DNA of 9,635 bases from Limnochordia bacterium (lineage in GTDB: Bacteria; Bacillota; Limnochordia; Darwinibacteriales; SLO01), in assembly GCA_007132635.1 (NCBI GenBank), contig SLOG01000208.1:1-9635 (forward strand), written 5' to 3'. The translations under genes and the position numbers were made by a program. The notes beneath the pieces were generated by a model. It was not told the DNA's origin and did no database searches. It saw nothing but the letters and a program-made list of their open reading frames with translations. This document shows, piece after piece, positions 1-5,811 of the stretch (positions are counted from its first letter, which is position 1; every line of letters starts with the position of its first letter).

Positions 1-1
1 A

Positions 2-77
2 TGGTGAGCCATCCGCGGCTCGAACGCGGGACACCCGGATTAAAAGTCCGGTGCTCTGCCAGCTGAGCTAATGGCTC
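2..77 (-). tRNA. tRNA-Lys (anticodon TTT)
   Basis: A complete 76-nt tRNA reads on the minus strand. The 7-bp acceptor stem GAGCCAT/ATGGCTC is perfect, followed by discriminator A and an encoded CCA at 4-2. The D arm has stem GCTC/GAGC. The anticodon stem CCGGA/TCCGG carries the 7-nt loop CTTTTAA, so positions 34-36 are TTT (44-42), which reads lysine AAA/AAG codons. The T arm has stem CCGCG/CGCGG with loop TTCGAGC. All arms have standard lengths. It lies downstream of purA, on the same strand, behind its own promoter at 95-123. Its terminator, or further tRNA genes, would lie beyond the window edge. Confidence 0.97.
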
Positions 78-94
78 AAAAACTCACATCGCTT

Positions 95-123
95 ATCATA
101 CAGGACCTGCGATGAGCTGTCAA
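95..123 (-). promoter_or_regulatory. Housekeeping sigma promoter of tRNA-Lys
   Basis: On the minus strand a perfect -35 TTGACA (123-118) is followed after exactly 17 nt by -10 TATGAT (100-95), which matches TATAAT at 5 of 6 positions. The predicted start near position 88 leaves about 11 nt of leader before the tRNA 5' end at 77. The match and spacing are strong enough to infer independent, high-level expression of the tRNA. The -35 lies 18 nt after the purA stop codon, and I see no hairpin-plus-T-tract terminator between them, so purA read-through may add to it. Confidence 0.85.
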
Positions 124-140
124 CACACGATTTTCCTCAG

Positions 141-1421
141 CTAAAACACCGACTCAATTACAATCGTCTGTTCACGCCTTGGCCCCACAGACACATACCG
201 CACAGGACAGCCAATTTGACGCTCCAAGAACCCTAGGAATGCCCGGGCCTGGTCCGGTAGATCCTTGTATGTCCTCGCGGCAGTCAGATCGCGCATCCAA
301 CCAGGAAGATCAGTGTACTCGGGTTCGCATTCCCGAAGCACATCGACATCCGATGGAAATTCCGTCAGAACTGTGCCTCGGTAACGATATGCGGTGCACA
401 CGCGAATTGTCTCGACTGCGTCCAGAACATCCAATAACATAATGGCGGCGCCAGTCAGGCCATTGACTCTCGCGGCATAACGCGCGATGACAGCGTCAAA
501 CCAGCCGCACCTACGAGGGCGTCCCGTGGTTGTGCCATATTCGTGTCCTCGTTCCCGCAGGACTTCTCCCATAGAACCCTCCAGCTCGGTCGGAAACGGG
601 CCTTCGCCTACGCGAGTCGTGTAGGCTTTCATCACCCCGACGATCTCATCCAAACGGTTCGGCCCCACTCCCAGACCGACAGATGCTCCCCCGGCGGTCG
701 GAGACGACGAGGTCACGAAAGGATACGTACCGTGGTCCACATCCAAAAGCGTCCCTTGGGCACCCTCACAGAGGATTTTGGCTCCATTTTTCCGGGCTTC
801 TTCTATCAAACGTGATGTATCTGTGACCATGGGTTTGATAGGGGTGACATAGCGCTGGATATCGGCTGTAAGACTGTCCACCGTAAAACCAGACGGATGC
901 CCCAGTGCTTTTAGAATAAGGTTCTTCTCCGGGAGTATCTCCTGAAGTCGTCTGCGAAAGCGGTCGACATCCAGTGTGTCGATAATCCGCATCCCACTCC
1001 GGCCCACCTTATCTACATAGGCCGGGCCAATGCCTCGTCCGGTCGTGCCAATCTTGGCCTCTCTCGCTGACTCCTGCAGTCGATCGATCTCCTTGTGGTA
1101 GGGCATAATCACGTGAGCGCGTTCGCTTATGACCAGATTGTCTGGGTTTACACCCTTTTCCCGCAGATACTGAAGCTCCTCACACAGAACTTGAAGATCG
1201 ACAACGACGCCATTTCCAATTACGCAGCGCGTATTTGGATAGAGGATTCCGGACGGAATCAAGTGGAGTTTGTATACCTCGTTATCCACCATGACTGTGT
1301 GGCCAGCGTTGTTTCCTCCTTGATACCGCGCGACAACATCCGCCTGAGCCGCGAGAAAGTCGGTCATCTTCCCTTTGCCTTCATCGCCCCACTGAGCACC
1401 AACTACTACCACCAACGGCAT
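141..1421 (-). CDS. purA: Adenylosuccinate synthetase
   Basis: This cytosolic enzyme joins IMP and aspartate with GTP hydrolysis to make adenylosuccinate, the first committed step from IMP to AMP. The 426-aa length fits the family (about 430). Visible signatures are the N-terminal GAQWGDEGKGK (residues 8-18, with the catalytic Asp13), GNNAGHT with the catalytic His41, GTTGRGIGPAY near 125-135, the QGTLLDVDHG segment, TRVGEGPFPTEL near 269-280, GTTTGRPRRCGWFDA near 296-310, and the C-terminal SVGPRREQTI. The ATG at 1421 is chosen because the protein begins MPLVVVVGAQWGDEG as expected and an AGGAGG (1436-1431) sits 9 nt upstream. Reading further upstream only runs into tatD in another frame. 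The gene starts 4 nt after the tatD stop and its ribosome binding site lies inside tatD, which suggests a shared transcript and possible translational coupling. The segment equivalent to the E. coli guanine-binding TKLD reads MLLD (328-331); the Asp is kept. Confidence 0.97.
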   Translation of the reverse strand: MPLVVVVGAQWGDEGKGKMTDFLAAQADVVARYQGGNNAGHTVMVDNEVYKLHLIPSGILYPNTRCVIGNGVVVDLQVLCEELQYLREKGVNPDNLVISERAHVIMPYHKEIDRLQESAREAKIGTTGRGIGPAYVDKVGRSGMRIIDTLDVDRFRRRLQEILPEKNLILKALGHPSGFTVDSLTADIQRYVTPIKPMVTDTSRLIEEARKNGAKILCEGAQGTLLDVDHGTYPFVTSSSPTAGGASVGLGVGPNRLDEIVGVMKAYTTRVGEGPFPTELEGSMGEVLRERGHEYGTTTGRPRRCGWFDAVIARYAARVNGLTGAAIMLLDVLDAVETIRVCTAYRYRGTVLTEFPSDVDVLRECEPEYTDLPGWMRDLTAARTYKDLPDQARAFLGFLERQIGCPVRYVSVGPRREQTIVIESVF

Positions 1422-1425
1422 GAGC

Positions 1426-2190
1426 TCAAACCTCCTGTATTCGAAAGAATTTCCTGGTGTTAGCCATGGTAATCTCTCGGATGATTTCGACTGGTCGATC
1501 ATGCAGCTCTGCGAGTTTCGCAGCCACGTGTTTGACAAAAGCAGGTTCGTTCCGTTTCCCTCGATGAGGGACCGGAGCAAGATACGGGCAGTCCGTCTCA
1601 ATCAGAACACGATCCAACGGCACCTTAGCGGCAGTCTCCCGCAGCCTTCGAGCATTGTTAAACGTTATCGGCCCGGCAAATGACAGCACATGCCCCATGT
1701 CCAGATACTCTGATGCCGTCTCCCAGCTCCCCGAAAAGCAGTGGAGGACGCACGGGGTTGCCGCCGCTTCTCGGACAATGTCGACGGTGTCCTTCGTTGC
1801 ATCTCTAGAGTGGATGACAACGGGAAGGCTGAGCTCATCGGCCAGGCTCAGCTGCTCACGAAAAGCCGTCTGCTGCTCCGAGCGAGTCGAGTACTCGTAG
1901 TAGTAATCCAAGCCTGTCTCGCCCAGCGCTACGACTCTTGGATGGGCCGCCAACTCGCGCAGCCTCTTCAACAGATTGAGGGTCAAATCCGAGGCTTCAT
2001 GGGGATGAAGCCCCACGACTGCATACATCTCATCAAAGGTGTCTGCCAACTGGACTGCCTTTTCGGACGACTCTAAATTGGAGCCAACATTGATGATTGT
2101 CATAACTCCCGCAGCCCGAGCCCGCGCAGCAACTTCGGGAATATCATCCGCGAACTGCTCATCATTGAGATGTGCATGGCTGTCGATCAT
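1426..2190 (-). CDS. tatD: TatD family metal-dependent hydrolase / DNase
   Basis: The 254-aa protein is a TIM-barrel hydrolase of the TatD family, whose members act as Mg2+-dependent 3'-5' exonucleases or endonucleases on damaged DNA; the B. subtilis orthologue next to metS is YabD. The metal-binding signature is complete: DSHAHL with His5 and His7, GETGLDYY with Glu91, VIHSRD with His127, LHCFSGS with His150, and ETDCPYLAP with Asp200, followed by PHRGKRNEP. The start is the ATG at 2190, because the protein then begins MIDSHAHLND and a perfect AAGGAGG (2204-2198) lies 7 nt upstream. A longer reading to 2265 would run over that ribosome binding site and into metG. It follows metG after 43 nt and precedes purA by 4 nt, so the three are probably co-transcribed. 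Family membership is certain; the exact substrate cannot be read from the sequence. Confidence 0.96.
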   Translation of the reverse strand: MIDSHAHLNDEQFADDIPEVAARARAAGVMTIINVGSNLESSEKAVQLADTFDEMYAVVGLHPHEASDLTLNLLKRLRELAAHPRVVALGETGLDYYYEYSTRSEQQTAFREQLSLADELSLPVVIHSRDATKDTVDIVREAAATPCVLHCFSGSWETASEYLDMGHVLSFAGPITFNNARRLRETAAKVPLDRVLIETDCPYLAPVPHRGKRNEPAFVKHVAAKLAELHDRPVEIIREITMANTRKFFRIQEV

Positions 2191-2233
2191 GCAAGCGCCT
2201 CCTTGTTCCAGTCGTTTCGTTCCGCGTACTGTC

Positions 2234-4180
2234 TCACCGCACGCGACTGCCTGGAGCCAAAGCATCAGACACTGTAAGGAGTTCCAAACAGTTTCCGTCC
2301 GAAGACGACGCCGCTAACAGCATTCCTTCCGATACTTCACCGCGAAGCTTAGCTGGCTTGAGATTGCGGACTACGATAATCCTTCGTCCCAGAAGTTCAT
2401 CAGGGTCGTAATGGTTCGCTATCCCAGCCACGATCTGGCGCGTTTCCCCGCCAATATCGACTTGGAGTTTTAACAGACGATCCGCCCCTTGAACTCTACC
2501 CGCTTCTAGAACTTCGGCGACAACAAGCTCCACTTTGGAAAAGTCTTCAATGCCAATAACGTTCTCAGTCTCACCTGCAGCTTTCCCCGCGGAGGACTGG
2601 GCCGGTTGAGCCTTCGCCCTTTTTGGCACCTCAACAGATGGTTCTTCGTCTAGATCAATTCTGGGGAAAATCGGGTCGCCTTTTTTGGTCATAACTCCGG
2701 GCTTAAGACCACCCCATCCGGTATCCGCGAAGCCTTGTTCGTTGATCGCTTCCTCAACACCCAACTGACTCCAGATCTTCTCACCCGTCTCCGGAAGAAA
2801 CGATTTGACAAGCAGAGCGGCGACCCGCTGCACCTCAATGAGATTGTACATGACAGTCTGCAGACGTCCTTGGTTCGCACTATCTTTGGCCAAAGCCCAA
2901 GGCGCACTCTCGTCGACATACTTATTAGCCCTCCCAATGAGAGACCAAATAGCAGTCAGTGCCTGGTTTATGTCCAATGATTCAAGACACTTTGCGACTT
3001 CCTCTGGAACCGCCTCTGCAACGCGTTTCAGATCCCTATCCAATGATTCTTCATCCAGTGGCTGAGGTACCACTCCATCGAAATACTTCTGCAGCATGGC
3101 CAGCGATCGATTCAAAAGATTCCCTAGATCATTGGCAAGATCCGAGTTGGTTCTTCCAATCAGAGCTTGGCGGTTGAAGTTGCCGTCCTGGCCAAACGAT
3201 ATCTCCCGCATAAGGAAGTAGCGAATCGGATCCACGCCGAATTCGCTGATGAGCTGATGCGGGTCTACCACATTCCCCTTGGATTTCGACATTTTGTCAC
3301 TATCAAAGAGGAGCCACCCATGGCCAAAAACAACCTTCGGGAGCGGCAAGCCGATAGCCATCAGAAGAATCGGCCAGATGATGGTGTGAAACCGCATGAT
3401 CTCTTTGCCCACAAGGTGAACATCTGCCGGCCACCAATGGGCAAGCCGGTCCTTGTCCTCTGGGTAACCAATAGCGGTGATGTAGTTGGTCACAGCGTCA
3501 ACCCACACGTATATTACGTGCTTATCGTCGAACGGAACCGGAACGCCCCAATCAAATGTCGTTCGCGTTACGCAGAGATCGTCAAGGCCGCCTTTGATGA
3601 AGTTGACCATCTCATTGCGCCGAGTTTCTGGCTGGATAAATTCCGGATGTGACTCAATATGTTTGAGAAGGCGTTCGGAGTATTTCCCCATCTTGAAGAA
3701 GTAACTCTCCTCCTCGACGAGTTCAACCGGTCGGTGACAGTCTGGACAACAGCCCTCTTCTAGCTTTTTCTCTACCCAAAAGGTCTCACATGGTGTGCAG
3801 TACCAGCCTTCGTACTTGCTCTTGTAAATGTCCCCGTTATCATAGAGGTGCTGAAAGACTGCTTGAACCGCTCTGTGATGCCGATCTTCTGTCGTGCGCA
3901 CGAAATCGTCGAATTGAACGTTGAGCGCAGCCCAGAGTTCCTTAAACGACGCCACAATGTTATCGACATACTCGTTAGGAGTCATACCCTTTTCCTGCGA
4001 AATACGCTGGATCTTCTGGCCATGTTCGTCCGAACCAGTCAAGAAGAAGACGTCTTCTCCCAGAAAACGGTGCCATCGAGCTAGAGAATCAGCCACCGTA
4101 GTCGTGTACGCGTGCCCAATGTGCAGTTTGTCGCTGGGATAATAAATCGGAGTTGTAATATAAAATTTTCCTTCTGCCAT
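2234..4180 (-). CDS. metG: Methionyl-tRNA synthetase
   Basis: This cytosolic enzyme charges tRNA-Met and initiator tRNA with methionine using ATP. The 648-aa protein shows the class I signatures: a HIGH motif at residues 20-23 and KMSKS at 296-300. A zinc knuckle with Cys128-x2-Cys131 and Cys145-x2-Cys148 is present in the connective-peptide region, with an extra Cys144. An anticodon-binding helical region follows. Residues of about 547-648 form a C-terminal Trbp111-like OB-fold tRNA-binding domain (FSKVELVVAEV through IVAGIANHY to LRGEVSEGMLLAA), which fits the long, dimeric form of the enzyme known from B. subtilis MetS. The start is the ATG at 4180, giving MAEGKFYITTPIYYPS. A GAGG lies 7 nt upstream within AGCGAGGCGG. 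The frame stays open to 4258, but that stretch is the T-box leader, not protein. Expression is expected to be induced by uncharged tRNA-Met through the leader at 4211-4520. Confidence 0.97.
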   Translation of the reverse strand: MAEGKFYITTPIYYPSDKLHIGHAYTTTVADSLARWHRFLGEDVFFLTGSDEHGQKIQRISQEKGMTPNEYVDNIVASFKELWAALNVQFDDFVRTTEDRHHRAVQAVFQHLYDNGDIYKSKYEGWYCTPCETFWVEKKLEEGCCPDCHRPVELVEEESYFFKMGKYSERLLKHIESHPEFIQPETRRNEMVNFIKGGLDDLCVTRTTFDWGVPVPFDDKHVIYVWVDAVTNYITAIGYPEDKDRLAHWWPADVHLVGKEIMRFHTIIWPILLMAIGLPLPKVVFGHGWLLFDSDKMSKSKGNVVDPHQLISEFGVDPIRYFLMREISFGQDGNFNRQALIGRTNSDLANDLGNLLNRSLAMLQKYFDGVVPQPLDEESLDRDLKRVAEAVPEEVAKCLESLDINQALTAIWSLIGRANKYVDESAPWALAKDSANQGRLQTVMYNLIEVQRVAALLVKSFLPETGEKIWSQLGVEEAINEQGFADTGWGGLKPGVMTKKGDPIFPRIDLDEEPSVEVPKRAKAQPAQSSAGKAAGETENVIGIEDFSKVELVVAEVLEAGRVQGADRLLKLQVDIGGETRQIVAGIANHYDPDELLGRRIIVVRNLKPAKLRGEVSEGMLLAASSSDGNCLELLTVSDALAPGSRVR

Positions 4181-4210
4181 GTTACCGCCTCGCTTTCCAA
4201 AGTAGAAAAC

Positions 4211-4241
4211 AAAAAAGCTCTCATCCTCTTGGGACGAGAGC
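4211..4241 (-). terminator. T-box intrinsic terminator upstream of metG
   Basis: On the minus strand, stem GCTCTCGTCC pairs with GGATGAGAGC (10 bp with one G-U) around the 5-nt loop CAAGA. Six T residues (4216-4211) and then GTTTTC follow. It sits immediately after the T-box antiterminator element and 30 nt before the metG start codon, as expected for an attenuator. When uncharged tRNA-Met binds the leader, the alternative antiterminator fold should win. Confidence 0.93.
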
Positions 4242-4520
4242 TGGCCACGTGGTACCACCCAAATTCGCCTTTCCCGCGCAGGAAAAAGGCCTCCGAATAC
4301 TCCCGCAGCCTTTATTACTGCGGTCCATATCGCCAGTCGATAACGGCACCACCCGGATCAGCCTACTGTTCAAAATTCGGCCATCAACTCAAGAGCCATC
4401 TTCAGCAGTGCTCCCCTATCGACTTCCCACCAACCGTCGACTCTCTTTGCGAAGGCGCAAAAAAACCAACGCCTTCCCAGGGTATCAACACTGCCTACTC
4501 CTCTCTATCATCGCCTCTAA
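4211..4520 (-). ncRNA. T-box riboswitch, Met specifier (metG leader)
   Basis: This leader senses the charging state of tRNA-Met. The 5' side of Stem I carries AGAGAGGAGTAG (about 4505-4494), the AGTA element of the specifier loop. The lower helix GCAGTG/CACTGC follows. The distal loop contains AGAGAG and GGTTGGTGGGAA. On the 3' side, GAAG-ATG-G-CTCTTGAG matches the usual arrangement around the specifier, which puts the specifier codon ATG at 4399-4397, reading methionine. A 6-bp hairpin CCGCAG/CTGCGG (4303-4323) fits Stem III. The T-box sequence GGGTGGTACCACG is at 4260-4248; its variable base is T, which pairs with discriminator A of tRNA-Met. The terminator is at 4211-4241. An additional 7-bp hairpin with a T-rich loop (4451-4476) lies within Stem I. 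The 5' boundary is approximate. Confidence 0.93.
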
Positions 4521-4574
4521 TGAGATGCTTATTCACTTGTTCGTCACGAGTACTGTCGTCAATACTCCCTAGTT

Positions 4575-4603
4575 ATAGTAACGGTTTTGGGTTGGGTTGT
4601 CAA
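4575..4603 (-). promoter_or_regulatory. Probable promoter of the metG-tatD-purA unit
   Basis: On the minus strand a perfect -35 TTGACA (4603-4598) is followed after 17 nt by TACTAT (4580-4575), which matches the -10 consensus at 4 of 6 positions. An overlapping TATAAC (4577-4572) is closer to consensus but would need a 20-nt spacer. Transcription would start near 4568-4565, just upstream of the T-box Stem I and about 390 nt before the metG ATG. The -35 element lies within the tandem repeat at 4599-4620. The -35 of the divergent abrB promoter is about 45 bp away. Confidence 0.65.
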
Positions 4604-4620
4604 TAGAGGGTCAATAGAGA
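4599..4620. repeat. 11-bp tandem repeat between abrB and metG promoters
   Basis: On the plus strand GTCAATAGAGG (4599-4609) is followed directly by GTCAATAGAGA (4610-4620), identical except for the last base. Read on the minus strand this places CTCTATTGAC twice, and the second copy contributes most of the metG -35 box TTGACA. The period of about one helical turn and the position between back-to-back promoters suggest a binding site for a regulator, but it may also be a small local duplication. Confidence 0.6.
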
Positions 4621-4648
4621 GCCATCAAAAGCCTCCTCCCTGACTCAC

Positions 4649-4676
4649 TTGACTTATCCTGGAAAAAGTGTATAAT
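4649..4676 (+). promoter_or_regulatory. Promoter of abrB
   Basis: On the plus strand -35 TTGACT (4649-4654; 5 of 6 to consensus) and a perfect -10 TATAAT (4671-4676) are separated by 16 nt. The predicted start near 4683 gives a leader of about 42 nt before the abrB ATG at 4725. The tandem Spo0A-box-like elements lie immediately downstream of the predicted start. Confidence 0.85.
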
Positions 4677-4684
4677 AAGCCCAA

Positions 4685-4704
4685 GAATGTCGATGAATGT
4701 CGAT
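4685..4704 (+). promoter_or_regulatory. Tandem Spo0A-box-like operator behind abrB promoter
   Basis: GAATGTCGAT occurs twice in perfect tandem (4685-4694 and 4695-4704). Each copy contains TGTCGAT (4688-4694 and 4698-4704), which differs from the consensus Spo0A box TGTCGAA at only the last base. The two boxes have the same orientation and 10-bp spacing. In B. subtilis, Spo0A~P represses abrB through tandem 0A boxes with this 10-bp spacing, placed downstream of the transcription start; here they would cover roughly +6 to +22. The arrangement is seen directly. Spo0A binding is inferred. Confidence 0.7.
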
Positions 4705-4724
4705 AAATGAAGGGGGCTGTCCAG

Positions 4725-4970
4725 ATGAAGTCGATTGGGATCGTACGAAAAGTTGATGACTTGGGTCGCATCGTTATACCAATTGAACTGCGGCGAACAC
4801 TGGGTATCAACGTAAAAGACCCGCTAGAAATCTACATCCAGGGCGAACAGATTATCCTGTCAAAATACGCCGACTCGTGCACATTCTGTGGTGCGGAAGC
4901 CGAAAGCCTTCGGTTTAAAGACAAGGCAATCTGCCAGGAATGCATGGCTGAGCTGACTACTCGCAGCTAG
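4725..4970 (+). CDS. abrB: AbrB family transition-state regulator
   Basis: This 81-aa protein is probably a swapped-hairpin DNA-binding global regulator that represses post-exponential genes during growth. Residues 1-48 (MKSIGIVRKVDDLGRIVIPI, then ELRRTLGI and LEIYIQGEQIILSKY) closely resemble the N-terminal DNA-binding domain of B. subtilis AbrB, including the basic residues around the GRIVIP turn. The C-terminal half differs from the Bacillus dimerisation domain. It carries Cys52-x2-Cys55 and Cys70-x2-Cys73 (SCTFCGAE, AICQECM), a pattern common in clostridial AbrB proteins that suggests a small metal-binding knuckle. The ATG at 4725 is preferred over the one at 4707, because AAGGGGG (4710-4716) lies 8 nt upstream of it and the protein then begins exactly like the family. 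It is the only plus-strand gene here, divergent from metG and overlapping the 3' end of rsmI by 14 bp. Repression by Spo0A is likely from the operator at 4685-4704. Confidence 0.94.
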   Translation: MKSIGIVRKVDDLGRIVIPIELRRTLGINVKDPLEIYIQGEQIILSKYADSCTFCGAEAESLRFKDKAICQECMAELTTRS

Positions 4971-5790
4971 ACCGGGGCTCTAAGTCGAGTGTCTCTTTGT
5001 AGACTTGGTTTCTCGGTACAGAAAGCCGCTTGGCAACAGCTTTGACCGCTTCTTTTTTAGATAACCCACCGACTATCTCCGCCACGACAAGTTCCCGCAC
5101 GTCCATAACAGCAGGGATGTCTTCAGCGTCTGACGCCCCTGCTGTTAGTATTACGTACTCACCTCGTTCTTCTCCTCGGTGCCAATCGATCTGTTCACTT
5201 AGAACTCCGCGATACACGGTCTCGAATTTCTTGGTCAGTTCGCGAGCGACTACGCAATAACGATCACCCAAACTCTCGCGCAGCTCTTCCAAAAGTAAGA
5301 CCAACCGATGCGGGGCTTCGTAGAAAATCAGAACTGCCCGCAGAGAGCGAAGCTCCTCCAAAATCTCCCGACGGGCTTTTTTCTTTTTCGGCAGAAATCC
5401 TTGGAAGAAAAACCGCTCACTTGGCAGGCCGCTAACCAATAAAGCTGTCAGTGCCGCATTGGCTCCGGGAAGCACGGTGAGCGGCAAGTCCGCTGCGATC
5501 GTCTGTTCTATCAACAGATGACCCGGATCCGACACACCGGGCATTCCGGCATCAGAAACTAAGGCCACCGTACTGCCGCTTTTCATGGCTGCAACGATTG
5601 ACGGTGCCCGTTCAAACTCATTATGCTCGTGGAGGCTGACAAGCTTCGCCCGAATCCCATGAGCCGAAAGCAGCTTCCTGGTGTGTCTCGTATCCTCCGC
5701 GCAGACTACGTCAACCTCTTGCAGTACTCGAAGCAATCGCAGAGTAACATCCTCAAGGTTACCAATGGGAGTAGCACATACATACAGCAT
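4957..5790 (-). CDS. rsmI: 16S rRNA (cytidine1402-2'-O)-methyltransferase
   Basis: RsmI uses S-adenosylmethionine to methylate the ribose of C1402 in the decoding centre of 16S rRNA. The 277-aa protein belongs to the tetrapyrrole-methylase fold family. Signatures are the N-terminal LYVCATPIGNLEDVTLR (2-18), AEDTRHTRKLL (31-41), SLHEHNE, LVSDAGMPGVSDPG (77-90), VLPGANAALTALLVSGLP (106-123), FFFQGFLPKKKKAR (127-140) and YEAPHRL (157-163), with the C-terminal helical segment GLSKKEAVKAVAKRL. The ATG at 5790 is the only suitable start. The best Shine-Dalgarno GAGGAG (5809-5804) is 13 nt away, which is long. It follows ricT after 21 nt and is likely the last gene of the tmk-rsmI operon. Its last five codons overlap the end of abrB on the other strand, and no terminator is visible after it. 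The B. subtilis orthologue is YabC/YraL-type RsmI, also next to abrB. Confidence 0.96.
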   Translation of the reverse strand: MLYVCATPIGNLEDVTLRLLRVLQEVDVVCAEDTRHTRKLLSAHGIRAKLVSLHEHNEFERAPSIVAAMKSGSTVALVSDAGMPGVSDPGHLLIEQTIAADLPLTVLPGANAALTALLVSGLPSERFFFQGFLPKKKKARREILEELRSLRAVLIFYEAPHRLVLLLEELRESLGDRYCVVARELTKKFETVYRGVLSEQIDWHRGEERGEYVILTAGASDAEDIPAVMDVRELVVAEIVGGLSKKEAVKAVAKRLSVPRNQVYKETLDLEPRSSCE

Positions 5791-5811
5791 TGCACACCAC
5801 AGACTCCTCAG

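Noticed and set aside
1422..1601. N-terminal extension of purA
   Set aside because: It overlaps tatD in another frame; PurA begins at MPLVVVVGAQWGDEG with an AGGAGG at correct spacing.
2181..2187. Single TGTCGAT heptamer near the tatD start
   Set aside because: It is a lone copy inside coding sequence (Ile-Asp codons) with no promoter; expected by chance, and a reminder that one heptamer alone is not evidence of Spo0A control.
2191..2265. N-terminal extension of tatD
   Set aside because: The TatD signature DSHAH starts right after the ATG at 2190, which has a perfect AAGGAGG; the extension runs into metG.
3167..3652. 161-codon plus-strand open frame opposite metG
   Set aside because: Antisense to the metG catalytic region; composition reflects metG codons.
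4181..4258. N-terminal extension of metG
   Set aside because: The frame is open, but the DNA is the T-box terminator and antiterminator, and the family protein starts at MAEGKFYITTPIYYPS.
4707..4724. Earlier ATG for abrB
   Set aside because: The Shine-Dalgarno AAGGGGG lies after this ATG and serves the one at 4725; the six additional residues do not fit the family.
4951..4968. AGCTG/CAGCT inverted repeat at the abrB end as terminator
   Set aside because: Only 5 bp with an 8-nt loop and no following T-tract on either strand.
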